From Competibacter_A sp002352125 (GTDB taxonomy: Bacteria; Pseudomonadota; Gammaproteobacteria; Competibacterales; Competibacteraceae): a DNA stretch of 64,000 bases. The notes below the pieces were generated by a model. It did no database searches. It had not been told where the DNA came from and saw only the letters and a list, made by a program, of their open reading frames with translations. Both the position numbers and the translations under genes were made by a program. Location: positions 22,562 to 86,561 of the forward strand of contig DAOROA010000009.1 of NCBI GenBank assembly GCA_035441325.1, read 5' to 3'. This document shows, piece after piece, positions 8,016-17,680 of the stretch; within the stretch, counting starts at the first letter, position 1, and every line of letters starts with the position of its first letter.

Positions 8016-9986
8016 ATGAAAACCGTGCGCGATGTGCGTAATGCGATATCGGTTTGGAAGCCGCAGCTTCGAGCGATGGCTCTGGCGCTCGGCTATGTCG
8101 CGATGTGGGTGGCGCTATGGTATGCGTCGAGCGGATTAAATGCCGCGACCGGGATCAGCCTTTGGTACCCGCCAGCCGGCCTGACGTTTGCCATTCTGTT
8201 CGAGTACGGCGGGCGAGCGCTGCCGTTGCCCATCTTGGCGTCGCTGCTCGGAGGATTATCCATCTGGTCTTGGGAACAGTGGCCGTATTATTTGGCGGCC
8301 AACCTGTTGTCTCCGCTTGGCTATGTCGTGGCGGCCTACGCCCTGCGTCGCTATCCGGGAGGACGCCGCCGCGAGCGGTGGTATTTCAACGACCCGCAAC
8401 AAATGGCTGCGTTTCTCGCCGCTGCTGCCGCCGGTTCCCTATTTTCGGCTTTAGTCGGTACCCAAATCCTGAATGCCGCCGGCTTGTTGCCGCCGCAATC
8501 CCGGCTATCCGAGAGCGTGCTGAGTTGGTGGGTTGGGGATTTCGTTGGAGTCACCACGTTCGCGCCGCTGCTGCTTATTTTCGTGGCCCCTCTGGCGCGG
8601 CGCTTGCGCAAAGGCGACGCACCGGGCTGGTTCCGGTTGCCGACAACGGTCGATTGGCCTTCGGTGAGGACAATTCTCGTTCATATCCTGCTGTCGGCGT
8701 TGTTGCTGGTGGCTTTGTTTTGGGTACCACATCATCTTTGGCATGAGAAAGCGAATCCGTTCATGACCCTGTTGGTGTTGCCGGTGCTAGTTTGGATCGT
8801 GGCAACCCGTAGCATGCGGGGTGCGGTATTGGCCGTGTTTCTCTGCGAACTGGGTATCGTGGCGTTGGTGTTATCGTTCGGGCAAACCGATTTAGCGTTT
8901 CAGTACCAGATCGTGATGGCGGCCGTGGTCGCTTCGGGCTTGTTGACCGGCGCGGTATCTCACGAAAGGCTCACGAACACCGCTTTGTTCCGGGATCTCG
9001 CCGAGATTTCCAACGATTTGCTTTGGGAGTTCGATGCTGCTGGCAATCTGTGCGAGTTGAGGGGACATTTTGCCGAAACCACGAAACCGGGCGACGATCC
9101 GCTCGGCAAAAACTGGCGACATTACGTCATTTCTCAGGAGCGAGACACCAATCTGGCCACGTTGGAGGCGGCGATCCAACAAAGGCACTCTTTCCAACAG
9201 TTGGTGCTGCGCGTGCGATTGCCCGGCCAAGATCGCTCGGCCTGGACGCGCAACAGCGGTTTGCCCCTATTCGACGAGGACGGCGAGTTTTTGGGCTATC
9301 GCGGCACGACCGCCGATATCACCGACCACAAAAAGGCCGAGGCGCTCCACAAAATGGCCGAGGCGCTGCTGCGAGATTACGATCAAACGTTGGAGGCCAA
9401 AGTCGAAGCCAAGGTGGAGGAGCGGACTCGGATACTGGCCGAGGTTAGCTTACGCAACTGGCGGTTGGCCAACTACGATAGCCTGACCAGCTTGCCTAAC
9501 CGCAATCTGTTGTTCGAGCATCTGCGCAAAGGTTTGCAGCAGGCCCGGCGCCAGTGGCGGCTGCTGGCTGTATTGCTGGTGGATTTGGATGGTTTCAAGC
9601 AAGTGAACGACACGTTCGGTCACGACATGGGCGACGAGTTGCTCCGGCAAGTCGCGATGCGCTTGCAACAGTGCGTGCGCGCCGTCGATACGGCGGCGCG
9701 GTTGGGCGGCGACGAGTTCACGGTCGTCCTATCCAATCTCGAACACCCTAATGCTGCCGCCGCCGTGGCGCAGAAAATCATCGCCCGCTTGGCGGAGCCG
9801 GTGCCGCTGGGCGCGGCGAGCGCCGTCGTGACCGCCAGTATCGGTATCGCGCTATACCGGCCGGAGTTGCCAGCCAACCTGGAACTGGCGATGAGCCTGC
9901 TCCGCCAAGCCGATACCGCCATGTACGCCGCCAAACGGGCCGGGAAGAACAATTGGCGGTTCGCCGATCAACTCGGTTTGGAGTAA
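8016..9986 (+). CDS. MASE1-PAS-GGDEF diguanylate cyclase
   Basis: The product of 656 residues is predicted to make cyclic di-GMP from two GTP at the inner membrane. The first 310 or so residues are a MASE1 sensor region with about eight hydrophobic helices. A PAS domain lies at about 330-450, then a coiled coil, then a GGDEF domain at about 490-650. The active-site GGDEF motif is intact near 564-568, and an RxxD inhibitory site (RAVD) sits five residues before it, so product feedback is expected. ATG 8016 is chosen because it directly precedes the first membrane region; an upstream in-frame extension overlaps the previous gene and shows no domain. It ends 11 bases before the convergent recJ stop. 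Confidence 0.93.
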   Translation: MKTVRDVRNAISVWKPQLRAMALALGYVAMWVALWYASSGLNAATGISLWYPPAGLTFAILFEYGGRALPLPILASLLGGLSIWSWEQWPYYLAANLLSPLGYVVAAYALRRYPGGRRRERWYFNDPQQMAAFLAAAAAGSLFSALVGTQILNAAGLLPPQSRLSESVLSWWVGDFVGVTTFAPLLLIFVAPLARRLRKGDAPGWFRLPTTVDWPSVRTILVHILLSALLLVALFWVPHHLWHEKANPFMTLLVLPVLVWIVATRSMRGAVLAVFLCELGIVALVLSFGQTDLAFQYQIVMAAVVASGLLTGAVSHERLTNTALFRDLAEISNDLLWEFDAAGNLCELRGHFAETTKPGDDPLGKNWRHYVISQERDTNLATLEAAIQQRHSFQQLVLRVRLPGQDRSAWTRNSGLPLFDEDGEFLGYRGTTADITDHKKAEALHKMAEALLRDYDQTLEAKVEAKVEERTRILAEVSLRNWRLANYDSLTSLPNRNLLFEHLRKGLQQARRQWRLLAVLLVDLDGFKQVNDTFGHDMGDELLRQVAMRLQQCVRAVDTAARLGGDEFTVVLSNLEHPNAAAAVAQKIIARLAEPVPLGAASAVVTASIGIALYRPELPANLELAMSLLRQADTAMYAAKRAGKNNWRFADQLGLE

Positions 9987-9997
9987 AGGAGAAGCGT

Positions 9998-11716
9998 TCA
10001 GGCGGCTTCCAGATGCTCGACGCGCAATTGCAAGCGTTCGCCGCGCCAATCGTTGACATCCAGGCGGTACGCGATGCGCACCCGCGCCGTGCCGGGCACG
10101 AAGTCGGGTGCGCGCCCGAAAGCGATCGCTTCCAGCGTCAGAGAAGTGCCCGGTGGTCGCAGCCACAATTTTAGCGTTTTCCGATCCTGCATCACCCGGT
10201 GGGAAACCACCTCGAACACGCCGTCGAATAGCGGCTCGGGAAAGCCCTGACCCCAGGGGCCAGCCTCGCGCAATAACTTGGCGGTATCCAGCGAGAAATC
10301 GCCTGTTGCCAGCTCGCCATCGCTGAGCAAGCGGCCGTGCAGGTCATCGGCGGTGAGCCTCAGGCGAATCTCGGCATCGAACGCCCGGCCGAACGGCTCG
10401 AAATGATCGGCCGTCAAGCTCAATCCAGCGGCCATAGCGTGCCCGCCGAAATGGCCGATCAGGCCGGGGTGGGCGGTCGCGACTGCCGCTAAAGCATCGC
10501 GCAGGTGCATGCCTTCTACCGAGCGGCCAGAGCCCTTGATTTTGCCGTCGCGGTCGGGCGCGAACACGATCACGGGGCGGTGCAGGCGCTCTTTCAGTCG
10601 GCCGGCGATGATGCCGACTACCCCTTGGTGCCAACTGGGGTCGAACAGGCAAAGCCCAAAGGGTAATTCGCCCGCATCCCGCGCCACTCGCTCGATTCGA
10701 TCCAGCGCTTGCGCGTGAATCTCGGTGGTTAAATCGCCGCGTTGCCGGTTGATTTCATCCAAGCGGCGGGCGATGGTGCGGGCGGCGTCCAGATCGTCGC
10801 TGAGCAGGCATTCGATGCCTTGGCTCATGTCTTCCAGCCGCCCGGCGGCGTTGAGCCGAGGGCCGAGGTAGTAACCGATATCGGCGGCGCTAAGCTGGGC
10901 TCGGTTTCGGCCGGCCACCTCGCACAGCGCGACGATGCCGGGCGCACACTGGCCCCGGCGAATGCGTTGCAGCCCCTGCGCGACCAGGATGCGATTGTGA
11001 TGGTCCAACCGCACCACGTCCGCCACCGTGCCGAAAGCCACCAAATCGAGATAGTGAGCCAGATTCGGCTCGATCAGGCCGCGCTCGATGAACCAGCCGG
11101 TTTCCCGCAGCCGCGCCCGCAGCGCCGTCAGCACGTAAAACATCACTCCGACCCCAGCCAGATGCTTGCTGGGAAATTCGTCGTCCGGCAAATTGGGATC
11201 GACGATGGCTTCGGCCGGCGGCAGGTCCCGGCCCGGAGGGTGATGGTCGGTGATCAGGACCTTGATGCCCGAGGCTTGGGCCGCGCGCACGCCATCGTGG
11301 CTGGCGATGCCGTTATCGACCGTAATTAACAGGTCGGGTCGATCTTCGGCCGCCACCGCCACGATTTCCGGAGTCAGGCCGTAGCCGTGTTCGAAACGGT
11401 TCGGGACCCTGTAGCCGACTTCGGCGGCGCCGAGCGCGCGCAAGCCCCGGACAGCCAGCGCGCAACCGGTCGCGCCGTCGGCATCGAAATCGGCGACGAT
11501 CAAGATGCGCCAGCGGTCGCGCAAAGCAGCGTGCAGCAAATCTATCGCCCGTTCGATGTTTCGAAGCGCGGTGGGTGGAGTCAAGTGGCGCAACGCTTTG
11601 TCCAGTTCGACGGTGGAGCGGACGTTGCGCGCGGCATAAATGCGGCTTAGCAGAGGCGATACGGATAGCTCGACGACGGGTGCGACGGGTGCGCGGCGAA
11701 CGATGAAACTGGGCAT
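9998..11716 (-). CDS. recJ: Single-stranded-DNA-specific 5'-3' exonuclease RecJ
   Basis: RecJ degrades single-stranded DNA 5' to 3' in RecF-pathway recombination, mismatch repair and fork processing. The 572 residues match the usual length. DHH-family metal motifs are present in order: VADFDADGAT near residue 100, TVDNG, TDHHPPG near 160, and a DHHA1 GGHAMAAG segment near 425, followed by the C-terminal OB-like domain. It is transcribed toward the diguanylate cyclase, tail to tail. An rpfE-like gene lies about 950 bases upstream on the same strand; rpfE and recJ are neighbours in Xanthomonas, but here a solute-binding protein gene lies between them. Confidence 0.97.
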   Translation of the reverse strand: MPSFIVRRAPVAPVVELSVSPLLSRIYAARNVRSTVELDKALRHLTPPTALRNIERAIDLLHAALRDRWRILIVADFDADGATGCALAVRGLRALGAAEVGYRVPNRFEHGYGLTPEIVAVAAEDRPDLLITVDNGIASHDGVRAAQASGIKVLITDHHPPGRDLPPAEAIVDPNLPDDEFPSKHLAGVGVMFYVLTALRARLRETGWFIERGLIEPNLAHYLDLVAFGTVADVVRLDHHNRILVAQGLQRIRRGQCAPGIVALCEVAGRNRAQLSAADIGYYLGPRLNAAGRLEDMSQGIECLLSDDLDAARTIARRLDEINRQRGDLTTEIHAQALDRIERVARDAGELPFGLCLFDPSWHQGVVGIIAGRLKERLHRPVIVFAPDRDGKIKGSGRSVEGMHLRDALAAVATAHPGLIGHFGGHAMAAGLSLTADHFEPFGRAFDAEIRLRLTADDLHGRLLSDGELATGDFSLDTAKLLREAGPWGQGFPEPLFDGVFEVVSHRVMQDRKTLKLWLRPPGTSLTLEAIAFGRAPDFVPGTARVRIAYRLDVNDWRGERLQLRVEHLEAA

Positions 11717-11822
11717 GTGGGTCGAGTGAAGGCTGTTTCGAGCCGGTTACGGCCATGCGTCATGGCTCAGCGGGGCGAGAAATTCTAGTCCGGGGGGATA
11801 GCCAAACCCGATCGGGAGCGAT

Positions 11823-12584
11823 TCAACGGATGTCGAAGGGAAAGTATTTGGCGCTGATCTGGCCATAGGTGCCATCGTGTTTGATCTCGCTCAGCGCCCG
11901 GTTGATGGCGTCGAGAAGCTGTAGATTGCCTTTGCGAACCTGAATATGGGAAAGCGATGACATCTCATCGTCGGGAATCGGTTGGCCGATTATTTCCAAG
12001 TTGTTTTTGGCATCGTGGCGGATAAAGGAATAAGAAAGCAGGCAGTCGGCCAGAACGAAGTCCGCTTCGCCCGCGGCAAGCGCATCGAAAGCGGCGGGCA
12101 TCGTATCGGTCAATTTGAGCGTAGCGGATTCCCGGTAATGCTGCTGCAAATATGTCGCTTGAATAGTGTCCCGTTGGGTGGTCAGAATCTTGCCGTGAGC
12201 GGTTGCCGGCGTCACTTTCGTAACGCCGCTGTTGGATCGTGCGATAAAGGCGTGGAGTGTCCGATAGTAAGGATCGGTAAATTCCGCGAACTGCATGCGT
12301 TCCGGGGTTTGGGCCATGCTGGCTACGATCATGTCGTAACGGCCAGCGTCCAGGTCGGTAAGCAGCCGGTCCCAGGGAACCGCCACGATCTCGCATTCGG
12401 CCTTTAGGGTATTGCAGAGGGCTTTAGCGATGTCCACGTCGAAACCCGCGACCTGGCCGTTGTTGTCGATAAAGTTAAAGGGCGGATAAGCGCCTTCGGT
12501 GGCCACGCGCAAGCGCTCGCCTCCCCAAGCGGATACATTTGCCCCAAAGATAGCGACGATCAAGATTATGTATCTGAATTTCAT
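11823..12584 (-). CDS. Periplasmic amino-acid-type solute-binding protein (SBP_bac_3)
   Basis: This is a 253-residue binding protein of ABC family 3 (polar or basic amino acids). It has a signal peptide (MKFRYIILI core, cleavage near AWG) and the family opening LRVATEGAYPPFNF, then GFDVDIAKALC, and a domain hinge near VTPATAHGKILTTQRDT. No permease or ATPase gene is adjacent, so it either works with a transporter encoded elsewhere or is a stand-alone sensor-like binding protein. The upstream 75 bases are very AT-rich compared with neighbours and no strong ribosome site is seen. Family is secure; ligand is not. Confidence 0.9.
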   Translation of the reverse strand: MKFRYIILIVAIFGANVSAWGGERLRVATEGAYPPFNFIDNNGQVAGFDVDIAKALCNTLKAECEIVAVPWDRLLTDLDAGRYDMIVASMAQTPERMQFAEFTDPYYRTLHAFIARSNSGVTKVTPATAHGKILTTQRDTIQATYLQQHYRESATLKLTDTMPAAFDALAAGEADFVLADCLLSYSFIRHDAKNNLEIIGQPIPDDEMSSLSHIQVRKGNLQLLDAINRALSEIKHDGTYGQISAKYFPFDIR

Positions 12585-12658
12585 GCTTATTTTTATTTTA
12601 TCGAGGCGGGTAGAAACGATTATGTTTCAATAAAATTACAATAATTAACAATGATATA

Positions 12659-13708
12659 TTAGGTGAGGGCTGTCTGACAATGCGTGCGCAGGGGTCTTGG
12701 ATACTGCCAAAATCTCCAGCGAGCGGTGTTCGTAACGGTGTAAATTCGGCCGCTGCCGGGATGTAAATGCAGCGTTGTCAATCTTGTGGTTTTCAGCCAT
12801 CGCCGGCAAAACGTGAACCAGTCGCATTCCAGTCCGGCGATATGCTCGGCCCATGTTGCAAAGTCGCCGTCGATCGCGTCGTAGCGCGTCGCATCCAATA
12901 CCACCAAGCCGTCGGATTCTTCGCCCGCAGCCTCTAGCCAATCGCTGGCGCGTTCGGGAACCGGAGCCACGGCCGCGTTCGCCAGTCGCGCCAAGCCACG
13001 AGTTAACGGATCACCGGCATAGAGAGTGGTGGCAGGTGAGCGCGCACTCGTCGGACAAACGCCGCCGCCCCAGAACCAGACTCCGTTCAGCAATGGCTGG
13101 TTTCGGTTTTCCCGCGCCCGGTTGATGGGGTGGGTGTGAAGCAACATTTGCACTTCGGTCAGCAGGGCGTGCCAGCGGCGTTTGGCCGGACCATAAGGCA
13201 GCAGCGGTTTGATGTCGCGCCCGATCACACTCTCCAGCGCGTGGGTGCGCAAGCCGGGATCGGCGGCTAGCCGCAGATACCAGCGGTCGGGCCGCAAAGC
13301 GTCGATTTGCAGTCCGTCGGTTGCGAAGGTCTGGTTGAACGCCGTGACCAAAGCCTGCGCTTCGGCCGGTTCGATGGCGAGAGCGCGGGCATCGACTAGG
13401 TAAGCGCCGCGCAAATCGGGGCGCAGATGCACCGGATCAACCCGCAACCACCAACCGTCGTCGGCCATTTCGGCGCCGTCGGCCAGGCGTGTGATCGCGG
13501 CTACCGGCAAATCGGCCCCGGCCGGTTCGGGCAGGTCGAATAGCTGGAACAAGGCGGCGTCGATCGAAGCGGGAGCAACGCCGACGACGGCGCGCGACAA
13601 CAGCCATTCCAGCGCCGGCGCGGCGGGCCAAGGGAACGCCGGATCAAAATGATCGGACGGCCAAGGACCGAGCAGGCCGGGTACGACGAGGTGCAGGGTA
13701 GTCGCCAC
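12659..13708 (-). CDS. RpfE-type conserved protein (COG4255-like)
   Basis: The 349-residue product looks like the RpfE-type regulatory protein family, sometimes annotated as phosphoglycerate-mutase-like. It opens with LHLVVPGLLGPWP and has later landmarks DGWWLRVDPVHLRPDL, RWYLRL and a WFWGGGVCP segment, which is typical of the metal-dependent phosphatase-like second half. Biochemical function is unknown. It is the last gene of an apparent alaC-hom-rpfE run, 22 bases after hom. The recJ gene just downstream supports the assignment, because the rpfE-recJ link is known from Xanthomonas. I rely on remembered family features, so the name is moderate. Confidence 0.7.
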   Translation of the reverse strand: MATTLHLVVPGLLGPWPSDHFDPAFPWPAAPALEWLLSRAVVGVAPASIDAALFQLFDLPEPAGADLPVAAITRLADGAEMADDGWWLRVDPVHLRPDLRGAYLVDARALAIEPAEAQALVTAFNQTFATDGLQIDALRPDRWYLRLAADPGLRTHALESVIGRDIKPLLPYGPAKRRWHALLTEVQMLLHTHPINRARENRNQPLLNGVWFWGGGVCPTSARSPATTLYAGDPLTRGLARLANAAVAPVPERASDWLEAAGEESDGLVVLDATRYDAIDGDFATWAEHIAGLECDWFTFCRRWLKTTRLTTLHLHPGSGRIYTVTNTARWRFWQYPRPLRTHCQTALT

Positions 13709-13730
13709 GATGGTCTGGCGTCGGCGCGGT

Positions 13731-15053
13731 TCAATCCGAATCCAAGTGTTCCAGCCGGATGCGCGTGACCGGCCCGTGGATGCTGTCTAGTGCCTCGATA
13801 GCGGCGATGGCCTCGTTCATTCGCCGTTCCCGGACCCGGTGGGTCAGCAGAATAATCGGCACGTCGTGAGCGCCGGGCGGCGGTTCTTTCTGCAGGATAG
13901 CCTCGATGCTGATGCCGCGATCGCCGAAGATTCGGGTTACGTCGGCCAACACGCCAGGGCGATCCTGAGCTTGCAATCGCAGGTAATAGGCGGTCTCGAC
14001 CTGATCCATCGGTAGCACCGGTAGATCCGACAGCGAATCGGGTTGGAACGCGAGGTGCGGTACCCAATTTTCTGGGTCGGCGGTCAAGGTGCGAACCATG
14101 TCGATGATGTCGGCGATCACTGCCGAGGCGGTTGGTTCGGCTCCGGCCCCGGCTCCGTAAAACAAGCTTTGGCCGACGGCATCGCCTTTGACCAACACGG
14201 CATTCATCACCCCGTTGACGTTGGCCAACAATTGCCGCTGCGGAATCAAGGTGGGATGAACCCGCAGTTGCGCGCCCTGTTCGCTGCGGTGGGCCATGCC
14301 AAGATGCTTGATGCGATAGCCGAGCTGTTCGGCGTAGGCTACGTCATCGCGAGTGATGCGGCTGATGCCTTCGACGTAGACCTTGTCGAATTGCAAGGGA
14401 ATGCCGAAAGCGATCGAGGCGAGGATAGTCAGCTTGTGGGCGGCGTCGATACCCTCGATGTCGAAAGTCGGGTCGGCTTCAGCGTAACCTAAGGCTTGGG
14501 CCTCGGCCAACACATCCGGGAAATCACGCCCTTTGTCGCGCATCTCGGTCAGGATGAAGTTGGCGGTACCGTTGATGATGCCCGCCACCCATTCCAGGTG
14601 ATTGCCGGCCAAGCCCTCTCGGATGGCTTTGATGATCGGAATGCCACCGGCCACCGCCGCTTCGAAACCGACCATCATTCCGGCGGTGCGGGCGGCGGCG
14701 AAGATTTCGTTGCCGTGCTTGGCGATCAACGCCTTGTTGGCGGTGACCACATGCTTGCCGTTGGCCAACGCCCGCAGCACCAAACCGCGTGCCGGTTCGT
14801 AGCCCCCCATGAGTTCGACGATGATCGAAACGTCCGGGTCGTTCACTACCTCCAGTGCCTCGCCAGTCAGCTTGATGCCGGCGGTGTTGGCGGTGGTGGT
14901 GTCCAAATTGCGGGCGGCGGCGTGGGTGACGACGATTTCGCGCCCTGCGCGGCGGCTGATTTCTTTGACGTTGCGGGCCAGTACGCGGGTGACGCCGCCG
15001 CCGACCGTGCCCAAGCCAAGCAAACCGACTTTGACTGGAGGATAAAGGCTCAT
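13731..15053 (-). CDS. hom: Homoserine dehydrogenase
   Basis: It reduces aspartate semialdehyde to homoserine with NAD(P)H, at the branch to threonine and methionine. The 440 residues show the Rossmann motif GLGTVGGG near residue 12, a TANKALIAKHG stretch near 105, the catalytic core with EAAVAGGIPIIK and GIINGTANFILT, and a C-terminal ACT domain at about 355-430 that should give threonine feedback. It starts 8 bases after the alaC-type stop, so the two are in one operon. The threonine synthase gene thrC, a common next gene, is absent here. Confidence 0.96.
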   Translation of the reverse strand: MSLYPPVKVGLLGLGTVGGGVTRVLARNVKEISRRAGREIVVTHAAARNLDTTTANTAGIKLTGEALEVVNDPDVSIIVELMGGYEPARGLVLRALANGKHVVTANKALIAKHGNEIFAAARTAGMMVGFEAAVAGGIPIIKAIREGLAGNHLEWVAGIINGTANFILTEMRDKGRDFPDVLAEAQALGYAEADPTFDIEGIDAAHKLTILASIAFGIPLQFDKVYVEGISRITRDDVAYAEQLGYRIKHLGMAHRSEQGAQLRVHPTLIPQRQLLANVNGVMNAVLVKGDAVGQSLFYGAGAGAEPTASAVIADIIDMVRTLTADPENWVPHLAFQPDSLSDLPVLPMDQVETAYYLRLQAQDRPGVLADVTRIFGDRGISIEAILQKEPPPGAHDVPIILLTHRVRERRMNEAIAAIEALDSIHGPVTRIRLEHLDSD

Positions 15054-15061
15054 CTGTGCGA

Positions 15062-16354
15062 TTACCCCGCTGCGTGCGCCATTGGAAGAGCGTGGATGTC
15101 CCGGTTATCCTTGCGGAACATTTCGCGGATGCCGCGCAACGCCTGGCGGGTGCGGTGCTCGTTTTCGATCAGGCCGAAGCGGACGTGATCGTCGCCGTAT
15201 TCGCCAAAGCCGATGCCGGGCGAGACTGCCACTTTGGCTTCGGCCAGCAATTTCTTGCAGAATTCCAGCGAGCCGAGCGGCCGGTATTGCTCGGGAATCG
15301 GTGCCCAAACGAACATGGTCGCTTTGGGCTTTGCGACGTGCCAGCCCAGCGCGTTCAACCCATCGCACAGCACATCGCGGCGCTTCTGGTACATATCGCG
15401 AATCTGGCCGACGCATTCCTGCGGGCCTTCCAATGCCGCGATGGCAGCGACCTGGATCGGGGTGAACATGCCGTAGTCGAGATAGGATTTCATCCGGGCC
15501 AGCGCCGCGATCAGGGTGGGGTTGCCGCACATGAAACCGACCCGCCAGCCGGGCATGTTGTAGCTCTTGGACAGGGTGAAGGATTCGACCGCGATGTCCT
15601 TGGCGCCCGGTACTTGCAGAATCGAGGGCGCGACGTAGCCGTCGAACACCAGATCGGCGTAAGCCAGATCGTGAATCACCCAAATCTCGTGCTCGCGGGC
15701 GATGGCGACCACCTTTTCGAAAAAGTCGAGTTCGATGCACTGGGTAGTAGGGTTGGCGGGGAAGTTCAGCACCAGCATTTTGGGGCGCGGCCAGGAGTCC
15801 TTGATTGCCTTTTCCAACTCGGCGAAGAAGTCGATGCCCGGAATCAGCGGCACATGGCGGACGTCGGCGCCAGCGATGACGAAGCCGTAGGGATGAATCG
15901 GGTAAGCGGGGCTGGGTACCAGCACGGCGTCGCCCGGTCCCATGGTCGCCAACGCCAAGTGCGCCAGCCCTTCCTTGGAACCGATGGTGACGATGGCTTC
16001 GGACTCCAAATCCAAATCCACGGCGTAGCGAGTCTGGTACCAGTTGCAGATGGCCCGACGCAGGCGTGGGATGCCGCGCGAGACCGAGTAGCGGTGGGTG
16101 TCCTCGCGCTGGGCGGTTTCGACCAGTTTCTCGACGATGTGCTTCGGAGTCGGCTGGTCGGGGTTGCCCATACCGAAGTCGATGATGTCCTCGCCGCGCG
16201 CGCGCGCCTTGGCCTTCAGATCGTTGACGATATTGAAGACGTAAGGTGGTAGGCGTTTGATGCGTTGGAAGTCGGCGTTCACGGTTGCGTTCCCAAGGGG
16301 TGAGTCGCGGAGAGGCTCCGCTCGGCGGGTCGCGCCGGGGTCGGAAACCGGCAA
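15062..16354 (-). CDS. alaC: AlaC-type PLP-dependent aminotransferase
   Basis: This is a class I/II aminotransferase closely resembling AlaC, which makes alanine from pyruvate and glutamate. Landmarks are RLPPYVFNIV at the N-terminus, DFGMGNPDQPTP, GSKEGLAHL, NFPANPTTQC, the aspartate of VIHDLAYADL, and the PLP lysine in TLSKSYNMPGWR. The C-terminus has VSPGIGFGEYGDDHVRF. The start is uncertain: ATG 16354 gives 430 residues, while GTG 16282 fits the family start better; neither has a strong ribosome site. It is the first gene of the alaC-hom-rpfE run, so it may supply or balance amino groups in the aspartate family. Confidence 0.9.
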   Translation of the reverse strand: MPVSDPGATRRAEPLRDSPLGNATVNADFQRIKRLPPYVFNIVNDLKAKARARGEDIIDFGMGNPDQPTPKHIVEKLVETAQREDTHRYSVSRGIPRLRRAICNWYQTRYAVDLDLESEAIVTIGSKEGLAHLALATMGPGDAVLVPSPAYPIHPYGFVIAGADVRHVPLIPGIDFFAELEKAIKDSWPRPKMLVLNFPANPTTQCIELDFFEKVVAIAREHEIWVIHDLAYADLVFDGYVAPSILQVPGAKDIAVESFTLSKSYNMPGWRVGFMCGNPTLIAALARMKSYLDYGMFTPIQVAAIAALEGPQECVGQIRDMYQKRRDVLCDGLNALGWHVAKPKATMFVWAPIPEQYRPLGSLEFCKKLLAEAKVAVSPGIGFGEYGDDHVRFGLIENEHRTRQALRGIREMFRKDNRDIHALPMAHAAG

Positions 16355-16439
16355 GACCGGCGGGAAAAACGGCGGTAGCCAGAAGAATCAGACAGTTTAC
16401 TGGCGGAAAGGGGGCGGTTCAACCGAGAATCGAACGAAT

Positions 16440-16464
16440 TCGACGGCGTAACCGGCGCCGTCGA
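16440..16464. other. Perfect 9-bp inverted repeat after the NlpC/P60-like gene
   Basis: TCGACGGCG at 16440-16448 pairs with CGCCGTCGA at 16456-16464 around a 7-base loop. It lies between the stop of the minus-strand gene at 16512 and the start of alaC. No T run follows on the minus strand, so it is either a weak terminator or an operator in the alaC upstream region. Confidence 0.4.
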
Positions 16465-16511
16465 CGTATTGAAATCGCCGGAGATGCGATGACGGTGCCG
16501 ATCGCTGATCG

Positions 16512-17459
16512 CTAAATTTCCAGAGAGCCGCAGCGACCCCATTTCGCGGGTTCCCAAGGCGTGTTCGGGTTGGCGAAAAGGTAGCGAAAATTGCCTTTGC
16601 TGGTGAAACCCAGACCAAATTTTTTGTTTTTGCCCTGTTCTAGCTTGACCGTGGTGGGCGCTTTGATGTGTTTGTTGGCGTTGCCGGCTTCGCCCCATTC
16701 GACGATGGTCCAAGTGACCCGATCCGCTCCGAGAACCGTAATTCCTTCTACCAGAGCGATGTGTTTGTAGTGGCTGTCGGCGGTGACGGTGACCAGCACG
16801 TCGCCATCGTAGATATCGGCAAGAGACCGCCGGGGTTCGAGCGGAACGTAGGGTGCCGTCGCCAGTTCTGCCGCTCCCCAACCTTTGGCGAGCTGTTTCT
16901 CTCCGCTCCACGACATCAGCTTGCCGGGTTCGCCCAGTGCCCACACGCCAATGGATACCGCCGGCGACACGCCGTGGTAGTTACCGACCAAACCGTTGCA
17001 ATCCAAACCCAGAAAGTGCTTTGCGTACTGGTCGATGGCCGGGAAAGCCGTGCCTTTGCCGATACGTCCGCATCGCCAAGCCAAGCGAATGGCATCGGCG
17101 ATCTCGTCGGGCGAACCTTTTCCTCGGTAGGCGCGGTTGATACCTGCTTTATAAAAGGCTTTCGTGGAATCGATGACATCGCTTTGGGGAAAACGGAAGG
17201 TCGAGTGCAGGTGCTTGACCCCGATAATTTTGGCCACGGCGGAGAGCAGGCTGTTTCGTTCGGTTTCGCACTCGGCGCGAGTCCCGTTTTGATAGCGCGT
17301 GATGTTGACTGCTGCGAAGAGTTTTTGCGGGGGGTCGTTGATCAGCAGGCTGTGATAGTTCAGCGCGTATTGGCTAGGGCTGATTTTGTTCGACGGCATT
17401 CGGGGTTTGGGATGACTGACGACATGCGAGGTTTGGGTTGTAACGGTACGCGGTAACAT
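16512..17459 (-). CDS. Uncharacterised protein with divergent NlpC/P60-like cysteine peptidase features
   Basis: The 315-residue protein has no signal peptide and no family I can name with certainty. Its middle part shows the NlpC/P60 pattern: GLDCNGLVGNYHG with Cys154 as possible nucleophile, then DIYDGDVLV near 216-223, then KHIALVEG with His233. In NlpC/P60 enzymes the same order is D-C-S-G, GD-hydrophobic and H-hydrophobic-G. A third polar residue is not obvious. Residues 31-150 could be a separate domain. ATG 17459 has GGGG upstream; ATG 17399 is also possible. It is alone, between alaC and a small lipoprotein gene. A peptidoglycan or amide substrate is only a guess. Confidence 0.55.
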   Translation of the reverse strand: MLPRTVTTQTSHVVSHPKPRMPSNKISPSQYALNYHSLLINDPPQKLFAAVNITRYQNGTRAECETERNSLLSAVAKIIGVKHLHSTFRFPQSDVIDSTKAFYKAGINRAYRGKGSPDEIADAIRLAWRCGRIGKGTAFPAIDQYAKHFLGLDCNGLVGNYHGVSPAVSIGVWALGEPGKLMSWSGEKQLAKGWGAAELATAPYVPLEPRRSLADIYDGDVLVTVTADSHYKHIALVEGITVLGADRVTWTIVEWGEAGNANKHIKAPTTVKLEQGKNKKFGLGFTSKGNFRYLFANPNTPWEPAKWGRCGSLEI

Positions 17460-17680
17460 ACGAACCCCATTCGAGAAAAAACGGTTGGTCGTCCGAAGCG
17501 AGATCGGTCCCCGCTCTATCGCGCGGCAAAAGGCTGCGCAAAGCGGGTTCCGAGGAGGCTAGTATCGAGCGCGATCCGGCACGCGACCGGGTTCGACGTT
17601 GTTGGCGGTGCGTGATCGGAAACGGATACTCTAGAATAGCTTAGCGATTTGCTCGGAAATATCCACTCGACGCGATTGGG

